DNA of 57,091 nt from an uncultured Legionella sp. (lineage in GTDB: Bacteria; Pseudomonadota; Gammaproteobacteria; Legionellales; Legionellaceae). The position numbers and the translations under genes were made by a program. Below the pieces are notes generated by a model, which was not told where the DNA came from, ran no database searches, and saw only the letters and a program-made list of their open reading frames with translations. Location of the stretch: contig CAMFHA010000005.1 in NCBI GenBank assembly GCA_945952115.1, forward strand, positions 1-57,091, read 5' to 3'. Shown here piece by piece: positions 36,965-47,083 of this stretch (positions are counted from its first letter, which is position 1; every line of letters begins with the position of its first letter).

Positions 36965-38041
36965 ATGATGAATAAATGGAGTTGTTTTATGTTTAACCTT
37001 CTTGGGTATATTTTAAGTTTTATTTTATCTTTTTCTCTTCAAGCCAAATCGATAGAAGTTGTTGGAACAATTCCTTTAATTATTTCTACTGAAAATAAAG
37101 CCCACTCTTTTTATACTAAAACTCAAATTGTTTATGTCCAGAATGTTCGCTTATCTCTAGAAGCCCAACAAATATTAAAAAAACGGATAGAGCATATTTC
37201 TGAAGAGTTAATCCTTGAACTAGGAGATGCGGCAGTTCCTAGCTTCATTAATTTGGGAATGAATGGCACGCCAGTTTTAGATCAAGGTGCACATGGCAGT
37301 TGCGTTACTTTTGCTATAACTGCTGCCTTTGATGCTGTATTAGGAAAAGGAGATTATATTAGCCAATTATGTAGTTTAGAACTAGGTAGCTATCTTTATA
37401 AGCAGCGACGCCTACCTTACAGCGGTTGGAATGGCTCTACAGGCCCCCTCGTGTTAGAGCAATTAAATACTTATGGAATCATTACTCAAAATTATCAACA
37501 CGTATATGGTTGTGCCGGTGTGAAACTTTACCCTTTAAAAGATGAAAAAAATACCGGAAAACCTATGTCTATCAGTGAATATAGCTCAAACGCTTTACCC
37601 TTATCTTTTGCTTCATGGAGAATCTTAGCGGATTCCGAAGAGATTTTAACGGATAACTTTAATCCTACAGCGCTACTAGGGGAGGTTAAAAAGCATTTAA
37701 GAGAAGGCAAACGAGTGACATTTGGAATGTTATTGGATGAAACGGTAGGAGAGGCTGGTGCTTTAGCTCGGTTCAAAAAAAATTACGATACTTGGGTATT
37801 AACTCCAGAAATTATGAAAAAAGTTGAACAGGGTAAACTAACAGCAGGACATGAAATGGTTATTATTGGCTATGATGATCAGGCTTTGGCTTGGACCAAA
37901 GATGGATTGATGAGCAAAGGGCTTTTTCTTGTTAGAAATTCTTGGGGAAAACAAGCGGGCGATGAGGGAAATTTTTATATTTCTTACGATTATTTTAAAG
38001 CATTATGTGATGAAGCTCAGGTTATTATTTCTAACTCCTAG
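36965..38041 (+). CDS. exported papain-like (C1) cysteine protease, copy 1
   Basis: 358 residues. Signal-like N terminus (GYILSFILSFSLQAKS), a pro-region of about 60 residues, then the catalytic domain: Gln/Cys in PVLDQGAHGSCVTFA (C113), His in TAGHEMVIIGYDD and Asn in LVRNSWGKQAGDEG. An AGGAG site precedes two adjacent ATGs (36965 and 36968). It is a tandem paralogue of the next gene (shared INLGMNxTPVLDQG, YISQLCSLEL, YSGWNGS). Likely periplasmic or secreted by the type II system. Substrate unknown. Confidence 0.85.
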   Translation: MMNKWSCFMFNLLGYILSFILSFSLQAKSIEVVGTIPLIISTENKAHSFYTKTQIVYVQNVRLSLEAQQILKKRIEHISEELILELGDAAVPSFINLGMNGTPVLDQGAHGSCVTFAITAAFDAVLGKGDYISQLCSLELGSYLYKQRRLPYSGWNGSTGPLVLEQLNTYGIITQNYQHVYGCAGVKLYPLKDEKNTGKPMSISEYSSNALPLSFASWRILADSEEILTDNFNPTALLGEVKKHLREGKRVTFGMLLDETVGEAGALARFKKNYDTWVLTPEIMKKVEQGKLTAGHEMVIIGYDDQALAWTKDGLMSKGLFLVRNSWGKQAGDEGNFYISYDYFKALCDEAQVIISNS

Positions 38042-38087
38042 CAATTGGTCGATTTTTGAACTATTATTAAAAATGTAACTCTTCTTG

Positions 38088-38199
38088 TAGCGTTGCCCTT
38101 AAGTGTTAGAGAAATGCATTGGAACAAGGCGAAATGTGCAACAGTACACACAAGGCCAAGGGAGAATGCAATGAAAGATAAAGCTTAGGGGAAATTCTA
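38088..38199. repeat. MITE-like element, family B (diverged)
   Basis: tagcgttgcccttaagtgtt...gaatgcaatgaaagataaag...gggaaattcta. Lies between the two tandem protease genes. Confidence 0.75.
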
Positions 38200-38226
38200 T
38201 GGTGTCTTTCTTTATATCCAGGAGTT

Positions 38227-39291
38227 ATGATGAGCAAATACGGCTTATTGTTCTTATCTTTATTGTTTTCAAGCGCTCTACAAGCTGATGCTATAGAAAT
38301 TATCGGTGAAACTCCTGCTAAAATAATTAATAATAATCAAGGCAAATCTGTCGCTGCGCCTAAAACTATCTTATTACAAAAAATTAAACTATCCTCAGAT
38401 GCAAAATTAGTGCTAAAAGCACGTATTAATGACTTGCAAACCTATGGCAATCAAATTTATAAAACGACGGCGAGCCTTCCTCTAAGAGTCAATTTAGGGA
38501 TGAATAAAACTCCAGTACTAGATCAAGGCCAGCATGGTACTTGCGTCACTTTTGCAATAACTGGAGCTATTGATGCTACTTTAGGTAAAGGAGATTATGT
38601 AAGTCAGCTATGCTCTTTAGAACTAGCTAATTATTTAGTGAATATTAAAAAACCGCCTTATCCCTATTCAGGTTGGAATGGATCTTGGGGAACTTATGTA
38701 CGAAATTTATTATTAAATTATGGTATTGTGAGTAAAGCATATCAATTAAAATATGGCTGTCCTCAAAATGTTAAACAATACCCCATATTAAATAGTTCAA
38801 TTACGTCTAAATCAATGACTATTGCAGCTTATACTGCTGTATCTTCTGCCCTTCCCTCTTCTGTAGTCACGAGCGTTCTTGCTGATTCAAACAGTACGTT
38901 TAGTTCGAGCTATAATCCTTCAACAACATTAATGAAAATCAAACAATCTTTAGCAGCAGGAAAAAGAGTGACTATTGGATTTTTATTAGATGAAAATCAA
39001 GGAAACGCTGGAGCAGTAGGCACTAAGAGCACTAGGTATGATACCTGGGTAACAAATTCTAGCATTTTAAATAAAGCCAAAACTGGAACTTTAAATGCTG
39101 GTCATGAGATTATAGTTATTGGTTATGATGATACTGCTACCGCTCGTGGTAATGATGGGAAAATAAGTAAAGGATTATTGATCTTAATGAATTCTTGGGG
39201 ACCCTATGCAGGTAATAAAGGAATCTATTATATGTCTTATGATTATTTATTATATTTAGCTGATGAAGCAATGATTGTAGGTCATAAATAA
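38227..39291 (+). CDS. exported papain-like (C1) cysteine protease, copy 2
   Basis: 354 residues. Signal peptide MMSKYGLLFLSLLFSSALQADA; catalytic Cys106 in DQGQHGTCVTFA, His in NAGHEIIVIGYDD, Asn in LMNSWGPYAG. Compared with copy 1 it has a Ser/Thr-rich insertion around 195-235 (AVSSALPSSVVTSVLADSNS). AGGAG precedes ATG 38227/38230. Recent tandem duplication with a family-B MITE between the copies. Confidence 0.85.
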   Translation: MMSKYGLLFLSLLFSSALQADAIEIIGETPAKIINNNQGKSVAAPKTILLQKIKLSSDAKLVLKARINDLQTYGNQIYKTTASLPLRVNLGMNKTPVLDQGQHGTCVTFAITGAIDATLGKGDYVSQLCSLELANYLVNIKKPPYPYSGWNGSWGTYVRNLLLNYGIVSKAYQLKYGCPQNVKQYPILNSSITSKSMTIAAYTAVSSALPSSVVTSVLADSNSTFSSSYNPSTTLMKIKQSLAAGKRVTIGFLLDENQGNAGAVGTKSTRYDTWVTNSSILNKAKTGTLNAGHEIIVIGYDDTATARGNDGKISKGLLILMNSWGPYAGNKGIYYMSYDYLLYLADEAMIVGHK

Positions 39292-39356
39292 GGTGTATTC
39301 GTTTACGTCGCATCTGAGAAAAAAGATTGAGAATTTTTCGTAAGTATTAATCTAAT

Positions 39357-39400
39357 AGACATACTGTAATTGCCCTCCAGAAAGCAATTACAGTATGTCT
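39357..39400. terminator. strong hairpin between protease 2 and hspQ
   Basis: agacatactgtaattgc (39357-39373) pairs perfectly with gcaattacagtatgtct (39384-39400), touching the hspQ stop codon. No long T run, so it may instead stabilise mRNA ends. Confidence 0.6.
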
Positions 39401-39710
39401 AATGTTGGGCACAAGCCGTAGAGTAATCACCCTCTTGCCCTTTAAGATAATGATGAATATGAGGATTAGTGATCGGATCTGAACAAGGATCAGCAATGAG
39501 CATATTTTCTTCTACATAAGTGACTTGCGCACTATCATCTACTAAAAGTCTATACCAGGGATGACGAGTGGCAAAGTCATGTTTATGTGCTTGAGGATTA
39601 TATTGGCCAGAAGCTTGAAATAAAGGGTCTATATCAACAACTATTGCCCTATAACGACTGCGTCTATGGATAACCAAATCTCCGATATTAAATTTAGCAA
39701 TTTTATTCAT
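39399..39710 (-). CDS. hspQ: heat shock protein HspQ (YccV family)
   Basis: 103 residues from ATG 39710 (AGGCAACTATC upstream); earlier in-frame start at 39734 adds residues not in the family. KFNIGDLVIHRRSRYRAIVVDIDP, RHPWYRLLVDD and the PITNPHIHHYLKG tail are typical. HspQ binds hemimethylated-type DNA in vitro and modulates Lon substrate degradation in enterobacteria (family knowledge). Confidence 0.87.
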   Translation of the reverse strand: MNKIAKFNIGDLVIHRRSRYRAIVVDIDPLFQASGQYNPQAHKHDFATRHPWYRLLVDDSAQVTYVEENMLIADPCSDPITNPHIHHYLKGQEGDYSTACAQH

Positions 39711-39846
39711 GATAGTTGCCTGTATTAATAGCATTTAATACTTATATCGGCCAATCAAAACAAATCTTGAATAAATAATGCGCCTTAAGTTTATTCTGCA
39801 ATCACTTTACTTGGCTTGCAATGCAGATCTGTGATCACAGCTATGT

Positions 39847-40548
39847 TTAAGCAGGTTTTTTTATTGGGAAATTGAAATAAGTATCAGGATAAGGCTCATT
39901 TTTTAAGGTAAAATGCCACCATTCAGTATCCTGTTGATTTAAAGGAATAAAGCCATACTGAGACATCAGCTGATTTAATAACTGACGGTTTTGATATTGT
40001 TTTTCGCTTACTTTCAGATTAAATGGATGCGATAGTTCATCCATAAAATCAAAATGCGTTCCCATATCGAGTTCTTGATGCGTTTTGAGATTAATAATGG
40101 TTATATCAACAGTACTTCCACGGGTATGCCCTGATTTTGCAGCCACATAACCTAATTTAAAAAAATCTGCCTTATTCACATGCGGATAATATTCCTGCTT
40201 CATTTTTTGATCATTACTGTCTTTGCTCCAGGCAATAAATTCATCCACTGTCATTTGAGGTCGGTAACCATCAAAAACTTTTAAACCTAAGCCTTTTCGA
40301 TTTAAGTCCTCTTGTATTTTAAATAATGCAAACGCAGTGGGTTTTGTCACAATACATACCGGACTTTCATAACCAGCTAACTGTTTACCTACAAAATTAT
40401 TATTTTCCGCATAACGAATATCTTGTTGAATGGTCGGAGCAATATCTTTTAAATAAACAAAATCTTGAGGTAACATTAGAGCAGCATCACTAAGAGTAGT
40501 AAAAATAACCAGATAAATCTTTAATAAAAAAATTATACTTTTTTTCAT
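39847..40548 (-). CDS. D-alanyl-D-alanine dipeptidase (VanX/DdpX, M15D)
   Basis: Zinc dipeptidase, 233 residues with an N-terminal signal peptide (MKKSIIFLLKIYLVIFTTLSDA). Zinc ligands H141 and D148 in SGHTRGSTVD and H212 in EWWH, general base E209, and Arg96 in DGYRP. In non-resistant bacteria these enzymes recover D-Ala from peptidoglycan turnover; periplasmic location suits that. It is followed upstream by panD on the same strand but with a 49-base gap. Confidence 0.9.
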   Translation of the reverse strand: MKKSIIFLLKIYLVIFTTLSDAALMLPQDFVYLKDIAPTIQQDIRYAENNNFVGKQLAGYESPVCIVTKPTAFALFKIQEDLNRKGLGLKVFDGYRPQMTVDEFIAWSKDSNDQKMKQEYYPHVNKADFFKLGYVAAKSGHTRGSTVDITIINLKTHQELDMGTHFDFMDELSHPFNLKVSEKQYQNRQLLNQLMSQYGFIPLNQQDTEWWHFTLKNEPYPDTYFNFPIKKPA

Positions 40549-40596
40549 AAAATATTCTCAATAATAAGTAAAATTATTTATTAGATTTCTTCTTGG

Positions 40597-40998
40597 TTAA
40601 CTAAAACATGGACTGACTTTTTTCACTCCTAATACTTCTGGTCGAATTTCTTTAAGACGATTAAATTCATCCACAAAAACCACCGTGGGTTTTACATGTG
40701 CACATTCTTCTTCAAGTACTTGTGAAAAAGTGGCAATGATAATGAGATCGCCCGGCGTTACTAAATGAGCAGCAGCACCATTAACACAAATATCAGTAGA
40801 GCCTATTTCACCAGTAATAGCATAAGTTTCAAAGCGAGTTCCTGCGGTAACATTCCAAACCTGTACGGCTTCAAACGCTAATATATCCGCTGCTTTTAAT
40901 AATTCCGGAGAGATGGTGATACTTCCTTCATAATCTAAATCAGCCTGGGTTATACAGGCCCTGTGGATTTTAGATTTGAGCATTCTTCTGTAAGTCAT
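40597..40998 (-). CDS. panD: aspartate 1-decarboxylase
   Basis: Pyruvoyl enzyme making beta-alanine for pantothenate/CoA; 133 residues from ATG 40998 with an AGGAA site. The self-cleavage site YEGSITI (Gly25-Ser26) is intact, with MLKSKIHRACIT before it and NGAAAHLVTPGDLIII later. A start at 41031 would add 11 residues and lacks support. PanB and PanC are not in the window. Confidence 0.95.
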   Translation of the reverse strand: MTYRRMLKSKIHRACITQADLDYEGSITISPELLKAADILAFEAVQVWNVTAGTRFETYAITGEIGSTDICVNGAAAHLVTPGDLIIIATFSQVLEEECAHVKPTVVFVDEFNRLKEIRPEVLGVKKVSPCFS

Positions 40999-41383
40999 TT
41001 TTATTCCTAATTTAGTTCTAGAGTTACTCAATTTATTTGTACAGGATAGAGTGTGATTAAAAGTGCGGTTTTTCTTCGCTATCCGTCATAAAGCAACATT
41101 AAGCAGTAATCAGGAGATCCTTCGCTACGCTCAGGATGACGAGCTTATAAAAAAACCGCTCTTAAAATTGAATCCTACAGGATGACAATTTTACACCACA
41201 ATAAGAAAAAGGCGCTATAACAATTTAAAAAAACAACTAAAGTTCTTTAATTATAAATTAAAGAACACTGTTTTAACTTAATGGCAGTGAGTTTACCTAA
41301 TGGAATACTCCTAGAAAAAGCAATTAGTATACTTTTCTGAATCAAGGTATAATTCACCCTTTGCTCAAAACTGGTGAACAAAG
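40999..41383. other. intergenic region panD/rsmA with a family-F element
   Basis: 385 bp of which about 150 are repeat F (41041-41188). The rest is A+T-rich with no gene; both divergent promoters must lie here. Confidence 0.5.
41041..41188. repeat. repeat family F, full-length copy
   Basis: Imperfect terminal inverted repeats tgattaaaagtgcggttttt / aaaaaaaccgctcttaaaat, with a core gatccttcgctacgctcagg. A truncated copy is at 4037-4107. Confidence 0.7.
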
Positions 41384-42154
41384 GTGAAGCACAATCCACG
41401 TAAACGCTTTGGTCAAAATTTTTTACATCACGCCAATGTTATTAATGAAATCTTACAAGCTATTAATCCAGCAACTGACGATAATCTTTTGGAAATTGGA
41501 CCGGGTCTAGGTGCCTTAACTTTTCCGTTATTAAAAAAAATAAAGCATTTAACGGCCATAGAAATTGATCGTGATTTGCAAAAACATTTAATAGAATATC
41601 CTGCAACTCAAGGTAAATTAAATTTAATTGCAGCAGATGCGCTTACTGTAGAATATAGCCAATTAGGAGCTCAGCTAAGGATTATTGGTAATTTACCCTA
41701 TAATATTTCTACTCCATTATTGATTCATTTATTAGCTTATTGCTCTTTTATTAAAGACATGCATTTTATGTTGCAAAAAGAAGTAGTTGAACGAATGGCC
41801 GCCTCTCCAGGAACTAAAGATTATGGACGCTTAAGTGTAATGATTCAATATCATTGTGCCGTAGAGCACTTGTTTAATGTCCCGCCAGAAGCTTTTGATC
41901 CCCCACCAAAAGTAGATTCAGCTATTGTACGTCTCACCCCTTATATTAACTCACCGTTTGATTTAGTTGATAGAAAAGCATTAGAACGCATTGTGGCCTC
42001 TTCTTTTGCTATGCGCCGTAAAACCTTAAATAATAATTTAAAAGGAATTATATCCACAACGGATTTAGATCGCTTAGGAATAGACAGTAGCCTGAGACCA
42101 GAACAAATTTCTGTTACTCAATATGTCCAACTAGCGAAATTTATTTCCATTTAG
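41384..42154 (+). CDS. rsmA: 16S rRNA dimethyladenosine transferase
   Basis: KsgA, methylating A1518/A1519 of 16S rRNA; 256 residues. [22 protein letters not shown] motif [16 protein letters not shown] near 38, the IVGNLPYN-like [11 protein letters not shown] near 105 and the C-terminal [14 protein letters not shown] are present. Start GTG 41384. Followed 34 bases later by the TraI-domain gene and then apaH; rsmA-apaH linkage is common in gammaproteobacteria. Confidence 0.95.
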   Translation: MKHNPRKRFGQNFLHHANVINEILQAINPATDDNLLEIGPGLGALTFPLLKKIKHLTAIEIDRDLQKHLIEYPATQGKLNLIAADALTVEYSQLGAQLRIIGNLPYNISTPLLIHLLAYCSFIKDMHFMLQKEVVERMAASPGTKDYGRLSVMIQYHCAVEHLFNVPPEAFDPPPKVDSAIVRLTPYINSPFDLVDRKALERIVASSFAMRRKTLNNNLKGIISTTDLDRLGIDSSLRPEQISVTQYVQLAKFISI

Positions 42155-42188
42155 TGTAAAATAAGTAAAATATCTCAAGGAGTTTGTT

Positions 42189-43520
42189 TTGTTTCATCGC
42201 CAACGTAAAAATACAGTATCCGCATCGATTAAATCATTAAAAGATTTATTGCCTTTAACTACGGCTTCTCATTTTTTAATGGAAAATAAAAGACAGGGTT
42301 TATTAGAAAAAATCAAGAGTTATTCTGGACTGGAAACAGCACGATACGAAAGCTTATGTTCTAGCCTTATTACTAATTTAATTAGTTATTGTCAAAACTT
42401 ACCAGATTCGTCAAATAGCTATTATTCTCAAGCCGGCGGTTTAGTTGATTATGCTTTAAATAGAACAGAAGCTGCTTTAGGCTTATTCCAAGAATTTATG
42501 GTAATAGGACATGATGGTTTATCAGAAGAGCAAAAATTATGGCAATACGCCCTTTATTCGGCTGCATTATTACAAGGAATCGGAAAGCTATTGGTTGATT
42601 ATCAAGTTAATTTATTTGATATTAATGGCCAATTACTTAAGCAATGGAATCCTTTACTTGAAAGCCTAAACAATATAGGTAGTTATTATAATTATGAATT
42701 TCAAAAAGAAGGTGACCTAGGTTTCCGTCGCCGTTTAAATTTATTATTAGCAAAAGCGATTATGCCAGTCAGTGGGTTTAATTGGATTGCTTCTGATCAA
42801 AAGGTTTTAGCAGTTTGGCTTGCTTTACTAAATGAAGATCAAAGCTCAGCGGGTACTTTAGGGGCTATTTTAATTCGAGCAGATGCGATCGCTATTCAAC
42901 GTTATTTAGCTGAATTTTTAGCAAAATCAAACTTAGGTCGCAGTAGCGGGCCTTTTGGTCGAGCAGGAACTTTTGCAGGAGGCACTCCAGAATCACTTGT
43001 TGAAAAAGAACTGGCTATTGGTGCTGAATTTATTCAATGGTTAATGAATGCGTTGGCAAATAAATTAATTATGATTAATAAAGCGCCATTATGGATGGTT
43101 CCTGGTGGTTTTATTATGAGTGCTGAAATGTTTCAATTGTTTGTACGAGAACACCCTGAATATAAAAATTGGCAAGCAATCCAAAAAGCCTTTGTGTCAC
43201 TTAATTTACATCGCATTGCTCCTGATGGCTCCTTGCTTAACCGATTTGAACAAACTCAGAATCAACAAATGCATCAAGGGCTTGTTTTTTCAGAATATGC
43301 CGTAGCTCTAACTGACGTCGTTCATGTGTATAACCCACATACAGGAACAATAGAAACGATGTCGGCAGTGGAGTTCATTCATAATGCTCAAGAAAACACT
43401 GGATTTGTTCCGCGCAATGCAATCATTACTAGGCCTATAGAAAAACTATCCTCTTCTGGATGGGGTCTGACGCTTACTGAAGCTCCCATCATAACTCATG
43501 GGGTGAAAAGCAGTGGCTGA
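42189..43520 (+). CDS. TraI_2/degenerate-HD domain protein
   Basis: 443 residues. Residues about 50-260 resemble the N-terminal helicase/HD-type domain found in TraI_2 relaxase-associated proteins: [19 protein letters not shown] corresponds to the GGLxxHxxEV block and [21 protein letters not shown] to the HDIGK block. In both places the HD residues are lost (Tyr for His, Gln-Gly for His-Asp), so it is probably not a phosphohydrolase. The second half resembles the C-terminal TraI domain ([18 protein letters not shown]). Start is TTG 42189 with an AAGGAG site. Its end overlaps apaH by 8 bases. No conjugation genes are nearby, so it looks domesticated. Confidence 0.7.
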   Translation: MFHRQRKNTVSASIKSLKDLLPLTTASHFLMENKRQGLLEKIKSYSGLETARYESLCSSLITNLISYCQNLPDSSNSYYSQAGGLVDYALNRTEAALGLFQEFMVIGHDGLSEEQKLWQYALYSAALLQGIGKLLVDYQVNLFDINGQLLKQWNPLLESLNNIGSYYNYEFQKEGDLGFRRRLNLLLAKAIMPVSGFNWIASDQKVLAVWLALLNEDQSSAGTLGAILIRADAIAIQRYLAEFLAKSNLGRSSGPFGRAGTFAGGTPESLVEKELAIGAEFIQWLMNALANKLIMINKAPLWMVPGGFIMSAEMFQLFVREHPEYKNWQAIQKAFVSLNLHRIAPDGSLLNRFEQTQNQQMHQGLVFSEYAVALTDVVHVYNPHTGTIETMSAVEFIHNAQENTGFVPRNAIITRPIEKLSSSGWGLTLTEAPIITHGVKSSG

Positions 43521-44331
43521 TTATGCTATTGGTGATATTCAAGGCTGTTATGAGCCTTTATTACGCTTATTAGATGCTATCCAATTTAATGAAAAGGAAG
43601 ATCGCTTGTGGTTTGTAGGTGATTTAGTTAATCGTGGCCCTCAATCTTTAGCAGTCTTACGTTTTATTAAAAAGTTACCCATTGCTCCACGAATTACTTT
43701 AGGAAATCATGATTTACACCTTTTGGGTTCATTATTTGGTGGCCGTCCTTGGCGGGAACATGATGATACAATTCAAGAAATTATGCATGCAGAAGATGGC
43801 GAAGAATTAGGACATTGGTTAAGACAGCAGAAGATCATTTATTATGACTCACAACTTAATTATGTGATGTCTCATGCAGGAATTGCCCCCATTTGGGATT
43901 TAAATCAGGCATTAAGTTTAGGCCAAGAGTTAGAGCAAGTGCTTGCTAATGATGATTATATTGATTTTTTAAAACACATGTACGGTAATTTGCCCAATAG
44001 CTGGTCTTCTAATTTGCAAGGGATGAATCGTTTACGATTAATTACTAATTATTTTACTCGTATGCGCTTTTGTGATAAGGAAGGAAATTTGGAATTAGCT
44101 TACAAAGGAAGAGTAAACCAAGCTCCGAATCATTTGTTCCCTTGGTTTTCAGTTCCTAAACGTAAAGAAATACCTGCAGATATCCTTTTTGGACATTGGG
44201 CAGCGTTAATGGGCAAATGCCCAAATCCCCATATCCATGCCTTGGATACAGGTTGCTTATGGGGTGGTTATTTAACGGCTTTACGTTTGCAAGATAAACA
44301 ACGTTTTTCTGTAGCCGGAGTGAGCCTTTAA
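43513..44331 (+). CDS. apaH: symmetrical bis(5'-nucleosyl)-tetraphosphatase
   Basis: Cleaves Ap4A to ADP, lowering this alarmone and reversing RNA caps; 272 residues, family length. Metallophosphatase motifs GDIQGC at 7-12, GDLVNRGP at 36-43 and LGNHD near 63, later SHAGI and FGHWA. Start GTG 43513, overlapping the preceding gene. Confidence 0.96.
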   Translation: MADYAIGDIQGCYEPLLRLLDAIQFNEKEDRLWFVGDLVNRGPQSLAVLRFIKKLPIAPRITLGNHDLHLLGSLFGGRPWREHDDTIQEIMHAEDGEELGHWLRQQKIIYYDSQLNYVMSHAGIAPIWDLNQALSLGQELEQVLANDDYIDFLKHMYGNLPNSWSSNLQGMNRLRLITNYFTRMRFCDKEGNLELAYKGRVNQAPNHLFPWFSVPKRKEIPADILFGHWAALMGKCPNPHIHALDTGCLWGGYLTALRLQDKQRFSVAGVSL

Positions 44332-45932
44332 TGCGAAGAGTAAGCCTTTATCTGATGTGGATGTTAGGGCTTTGGTTTTCTTTGAATGCTTGGGCTGCCA
44401 ATAATAGCTCACTTTATAAGTGGGTTGATGATCCTAACAATGAAGCCAGGCAAGTAAATGATGCAGGAATTCGTTTGCGCAAAGCAATGAGCAATCCTGA
44501 ATTTATGTTGCATAATTGGATTGAATTGCCTACCTCACCAAATGCAAAGAAAAAAAAGATCTATAAATTGAGTTTACGCGAAGCTATTTTATTGGCTTTA
44601 CGCTATAACCCTAATATTCAAAATGCTGAATTAGATCGTATCGTACAATATTATCAACTGCGTCTAGCCAATAATGAATTTGAGCTTCAATATGCTTTAG
44701 GCGCCTCTGGGACTATTCAAAAAAGCACTTATAATGGCGTAGGAAGTGATACAAGCCGCTCTATTATTGCTAGTCCCGAATTAAATTTAAAAACTAAATT
44801 AGGCACTCAAGGATCCTTATCTATAGATAATAATGTGGGAGCAAATAATAATTATAATCCCGTATTAAATTTAACCGTGACACAGCCGTTATTACGAGGT
44901 TTTGGACGTAGCGCTAATGAAGCAGCACTTTTAGATGCTCAAGATAATGAATGGCTTAATAAATTAAATCTTCAACAATCGGTAGTAGATCAAATCACTC
45001 AAGTAATAACCACTTATCGTACTTTAATTTTAAGTGCTAATAATTTAAAAAATCAGCGCTCACAATTAAAAGAATCACAAAAATCCTATGAGATTAATAA
45101 AAAAAGAATTAAAGCGGGTCAATTAGAACCTTCCGGAACTATTCAACATTCTTATCAAATTGAATCCTTGAATCTATTAGTGGAACAAGGAGAAAATGAA
45201 TTTAACATGGCGGCTCAAGATTTATTACAAAGTATTGGTCTTGATCCAGAAATGCATTTATCTGTTCCAAGTGATGTAACTTTAAAGGAAACTACTGTTC
45301 CTAATCTGCAAGAATCTATAGAACTTGCACTGAATCATAATGTGCAATACTTGGCGCAAAAAATGGCTTTAAGAGCCGATGAGCGTGCTTATACAGTCGC
45401 TAAAAATCAACAATTATGGCAATTAGATGTTTCGGGAACAGTACAAAGCGGTACCGTTAATGATGTGACAGGGATTAATGGCGGCTTACAAGGTATTTAT
45501 AATGGAAATAATACTACGGAAGCTGCAAGACTTACTTTAACCGTTCCTTTGCATGATTTAAATCGACGTAGCCAGCTAATTAATGCAAAAATACGTCTCG
45601 AAAAAGATAGAATTAATTTATTAGCAGCAAAACGTGCTTTAATAACGAATGTAACCAATACTATTAGAACTATTGAAAGTGTGGCGAAACGCTATGTATT
45701 GGCACAAAAACAAGTGCAACTGGCCGAACAGTCTTATGCTTTAGAGAAGAAAAAACTTCAAGCTGGAATTTCTACAGCATTGGATGTTAACAATACACAA
45801 AATCAGTTATTGCAAGCGCAATCAGGATTAATAGGGGCAAAAATTGCCTATCTGAATCAACTCTCATCACTACAACGGTTGTTAGGTACAACCTTGGATT
45901 ATTGGGATATTAAATTAAGGTACGGTGGATGA
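44331..45932 (+). CDS. TolC-family outer membrane efflux protein
   Basis: 533 residues with signal peptide (LYLMWMLGLWFSLNAWAAN). Two OEP repeats: LSLREAILLALRYNPNIQNAELD (about 78-100) and LQESIELALNHNVQYLAQK (about 330-348), each followed by long helices. ATG overlaps the apaH stop. With the next three genes it forms a four-gene export system (outer membrane channel, adaptor, ATPase, permease). Confidence 0.9.
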   Translation: MRRVSLYLMWMLGLWFSLNAWAANNSSLYKWVDDPNNEARQVNDAGIRLRKAMSNPEFMLHNWIELPTSPNAKKKKIYKLSLREAILLALRYNPNIQNAELDRIVQYYQLRLANNEFELQYALGASGTIQKSTYNGVGSDTSRSIIASPELNLKTKLGTQGSLSIDNNVGANNNYNPVLNLTVTQPLLRGFGRSANEAALLDAQDNEWLNKLNLQQSVVDQITQVITTYRTLILSANNLKNQRSQLKESQKSYEINKKRIKAGQLEPSGTIQHSYQIESLNLLVEQGENEFNMAAQDLLQSIGLDPEMHLSVPSDVTLKETTVPNLQESIELALNHNVQYLAQKMALRADERAYTVAKNQQLWQLDVSGTVQSGTVNDVTGINGGLQGIYNGNNTTEAARLTLTVPLHDLNRRSQLINAKIRLEKDRINLLAAKRALITNVTNTIRTIESVAKRYVLAQKQVQLAEQSYALEKKKLQAGISTALDVNNTQNQLLQAQSGLIGAKIAYLNQLSSLQRLLGTTLDYWDIKLRYGG

Positions 45933-47083
45933 ATTATTTTTTTAAATTGCTCAGTGTCATTTTAATGGTGATTAATTTAACTAGTTGTGGCGAAGAAAAA
46001 GCGCAACAACTTAATGAAAATAAATTAAAAACCTATGTAGTGACTGCAAAATCTTTACATAAATTGCTTCATTTTACAGGAACCGTGCAACCTATTCGAG
46101 AGCACAGTATTGTAAGCCCAATGGAAGCAGTGGTAGATAAGATGAACTTTCATTATGGACAACGAGTAAAAAAGGGAGAAGTGGTTATCACGCTTAACTC
46201 GAATGAATTACAAAAACAGTACAACGATATTCTAACAGATTATTTAAAAGCAAAAGATAATTATACAATTACTAGAGCAAAATTTAGAGGCACTGAAGAG
46301 TTATGGGATGCCGGGCTACTGTCTAAAAATAACTACTTAAGTGAAAAATCAAGTGTAGATACGGCTCGAGTTACCTTAATGCAGGCTTCACGAAAGCTTA
46401 CAGAATTATTAGAAAAAATGGATGAAAATAATAACTCATCACATTTATCTAATTTGAGTCTGGCTGATTTTAATAAAATTAAGAAAATCTTAACAGCCAA
46501 TCATAATTTAATCCATTTAAAAGCCACGGGCGATGGAGTAATGCTTTATCCGCCCAAATCAGGAGAAGATAAAGCAGCACGTATAAATGTTGGCTCGGCT
46601 GTTAAATCAGGCCAAGTCATTGCATTAATTGGCGATTTACAAGGCATCAGTGTAGAAATTGATGTTCCTGAAGTCGATATTGATAAAATTCATCCTGGAA
46701 TGAAGGCAAACATTAGTGGAGTTGCTTTTGGTAAACACCATTTAAATGGTTCTTTAGTCCTCGTTAATGCGCAAGCATCTAATAGTACGTCTGGCGGCTT
46801 GCCTTCTTTTACAGCCCTAGTAGAAGTAAAACATCTTACTCAAGGACAACAACAATGGATAAAAGTAGGAATGAGTGCAGCCATTGAATTAACTGTTGAT
46901 AGTGAGAAACAATTATTAATTCCTATCGCGGCAGTAAAGCGAGAACAAGGAAATAGTGTGGTACGTATCAAAAGTTCACAAGGACGAATTGAAAAAAGAA
47001 TAGTTACTACAGGTGCGGCACAAGCAGATTCAGTCGTGATTGAAACAGGCCTTAAAGAAGGAGATGTTGTTGTTTATGACTGA
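45929..47083 (+). CDS. periplasmic adaptor lipoprotein (MacA/HlyD family)
   Basis: 384 residues. Lipobox LTSC (VILMVINLTSCGEE) rather than the plain membrane anchor of MacA. Lipoyl-like halves (VSPMEAVVDKMNFHYGQRVKKGEVVI and the GSAVKSGQVIALIGDL segment) flank a helical hairpin, then a beta barrel. It bridges the MacB-type permease to the TolC-family channel. Overlaps its neighbours by 4 and 8 bases. Confidence 0.88.
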   Translation: MNYFFKLLSVILMVINLTSCGEEKAQQLNENKLKTYVVTAKSLHKLLHFTGTVQPIREHSIVSPMEAVVDKMNFHYGQRVKKGEVVITLNSNELQKQYNDILTDYLKAKDNYTITRAKFRGTEELWDAGLLSKNNYLSEKSSVDTARVTLMQASRKLTELLEKMDENNNSSHLSNLSLADFNKIKKILTANHNLIHLKATGDGVMLYPPKSGEDKAARINVGSAVKSGQVIALIGDLQGISVEIDVPEVDIDKIHPGMKANISGVAFGKHHLNGSLVLVNAQASNSTSGGLPSFTALVEVKHLTQGQQQWIKVGMSAAIELTVDSEKQLLIPIAAVKREQGNSVVRIKSSQGRIEKRIVTTGAAQADSVVIETGLKEGDVVVYD

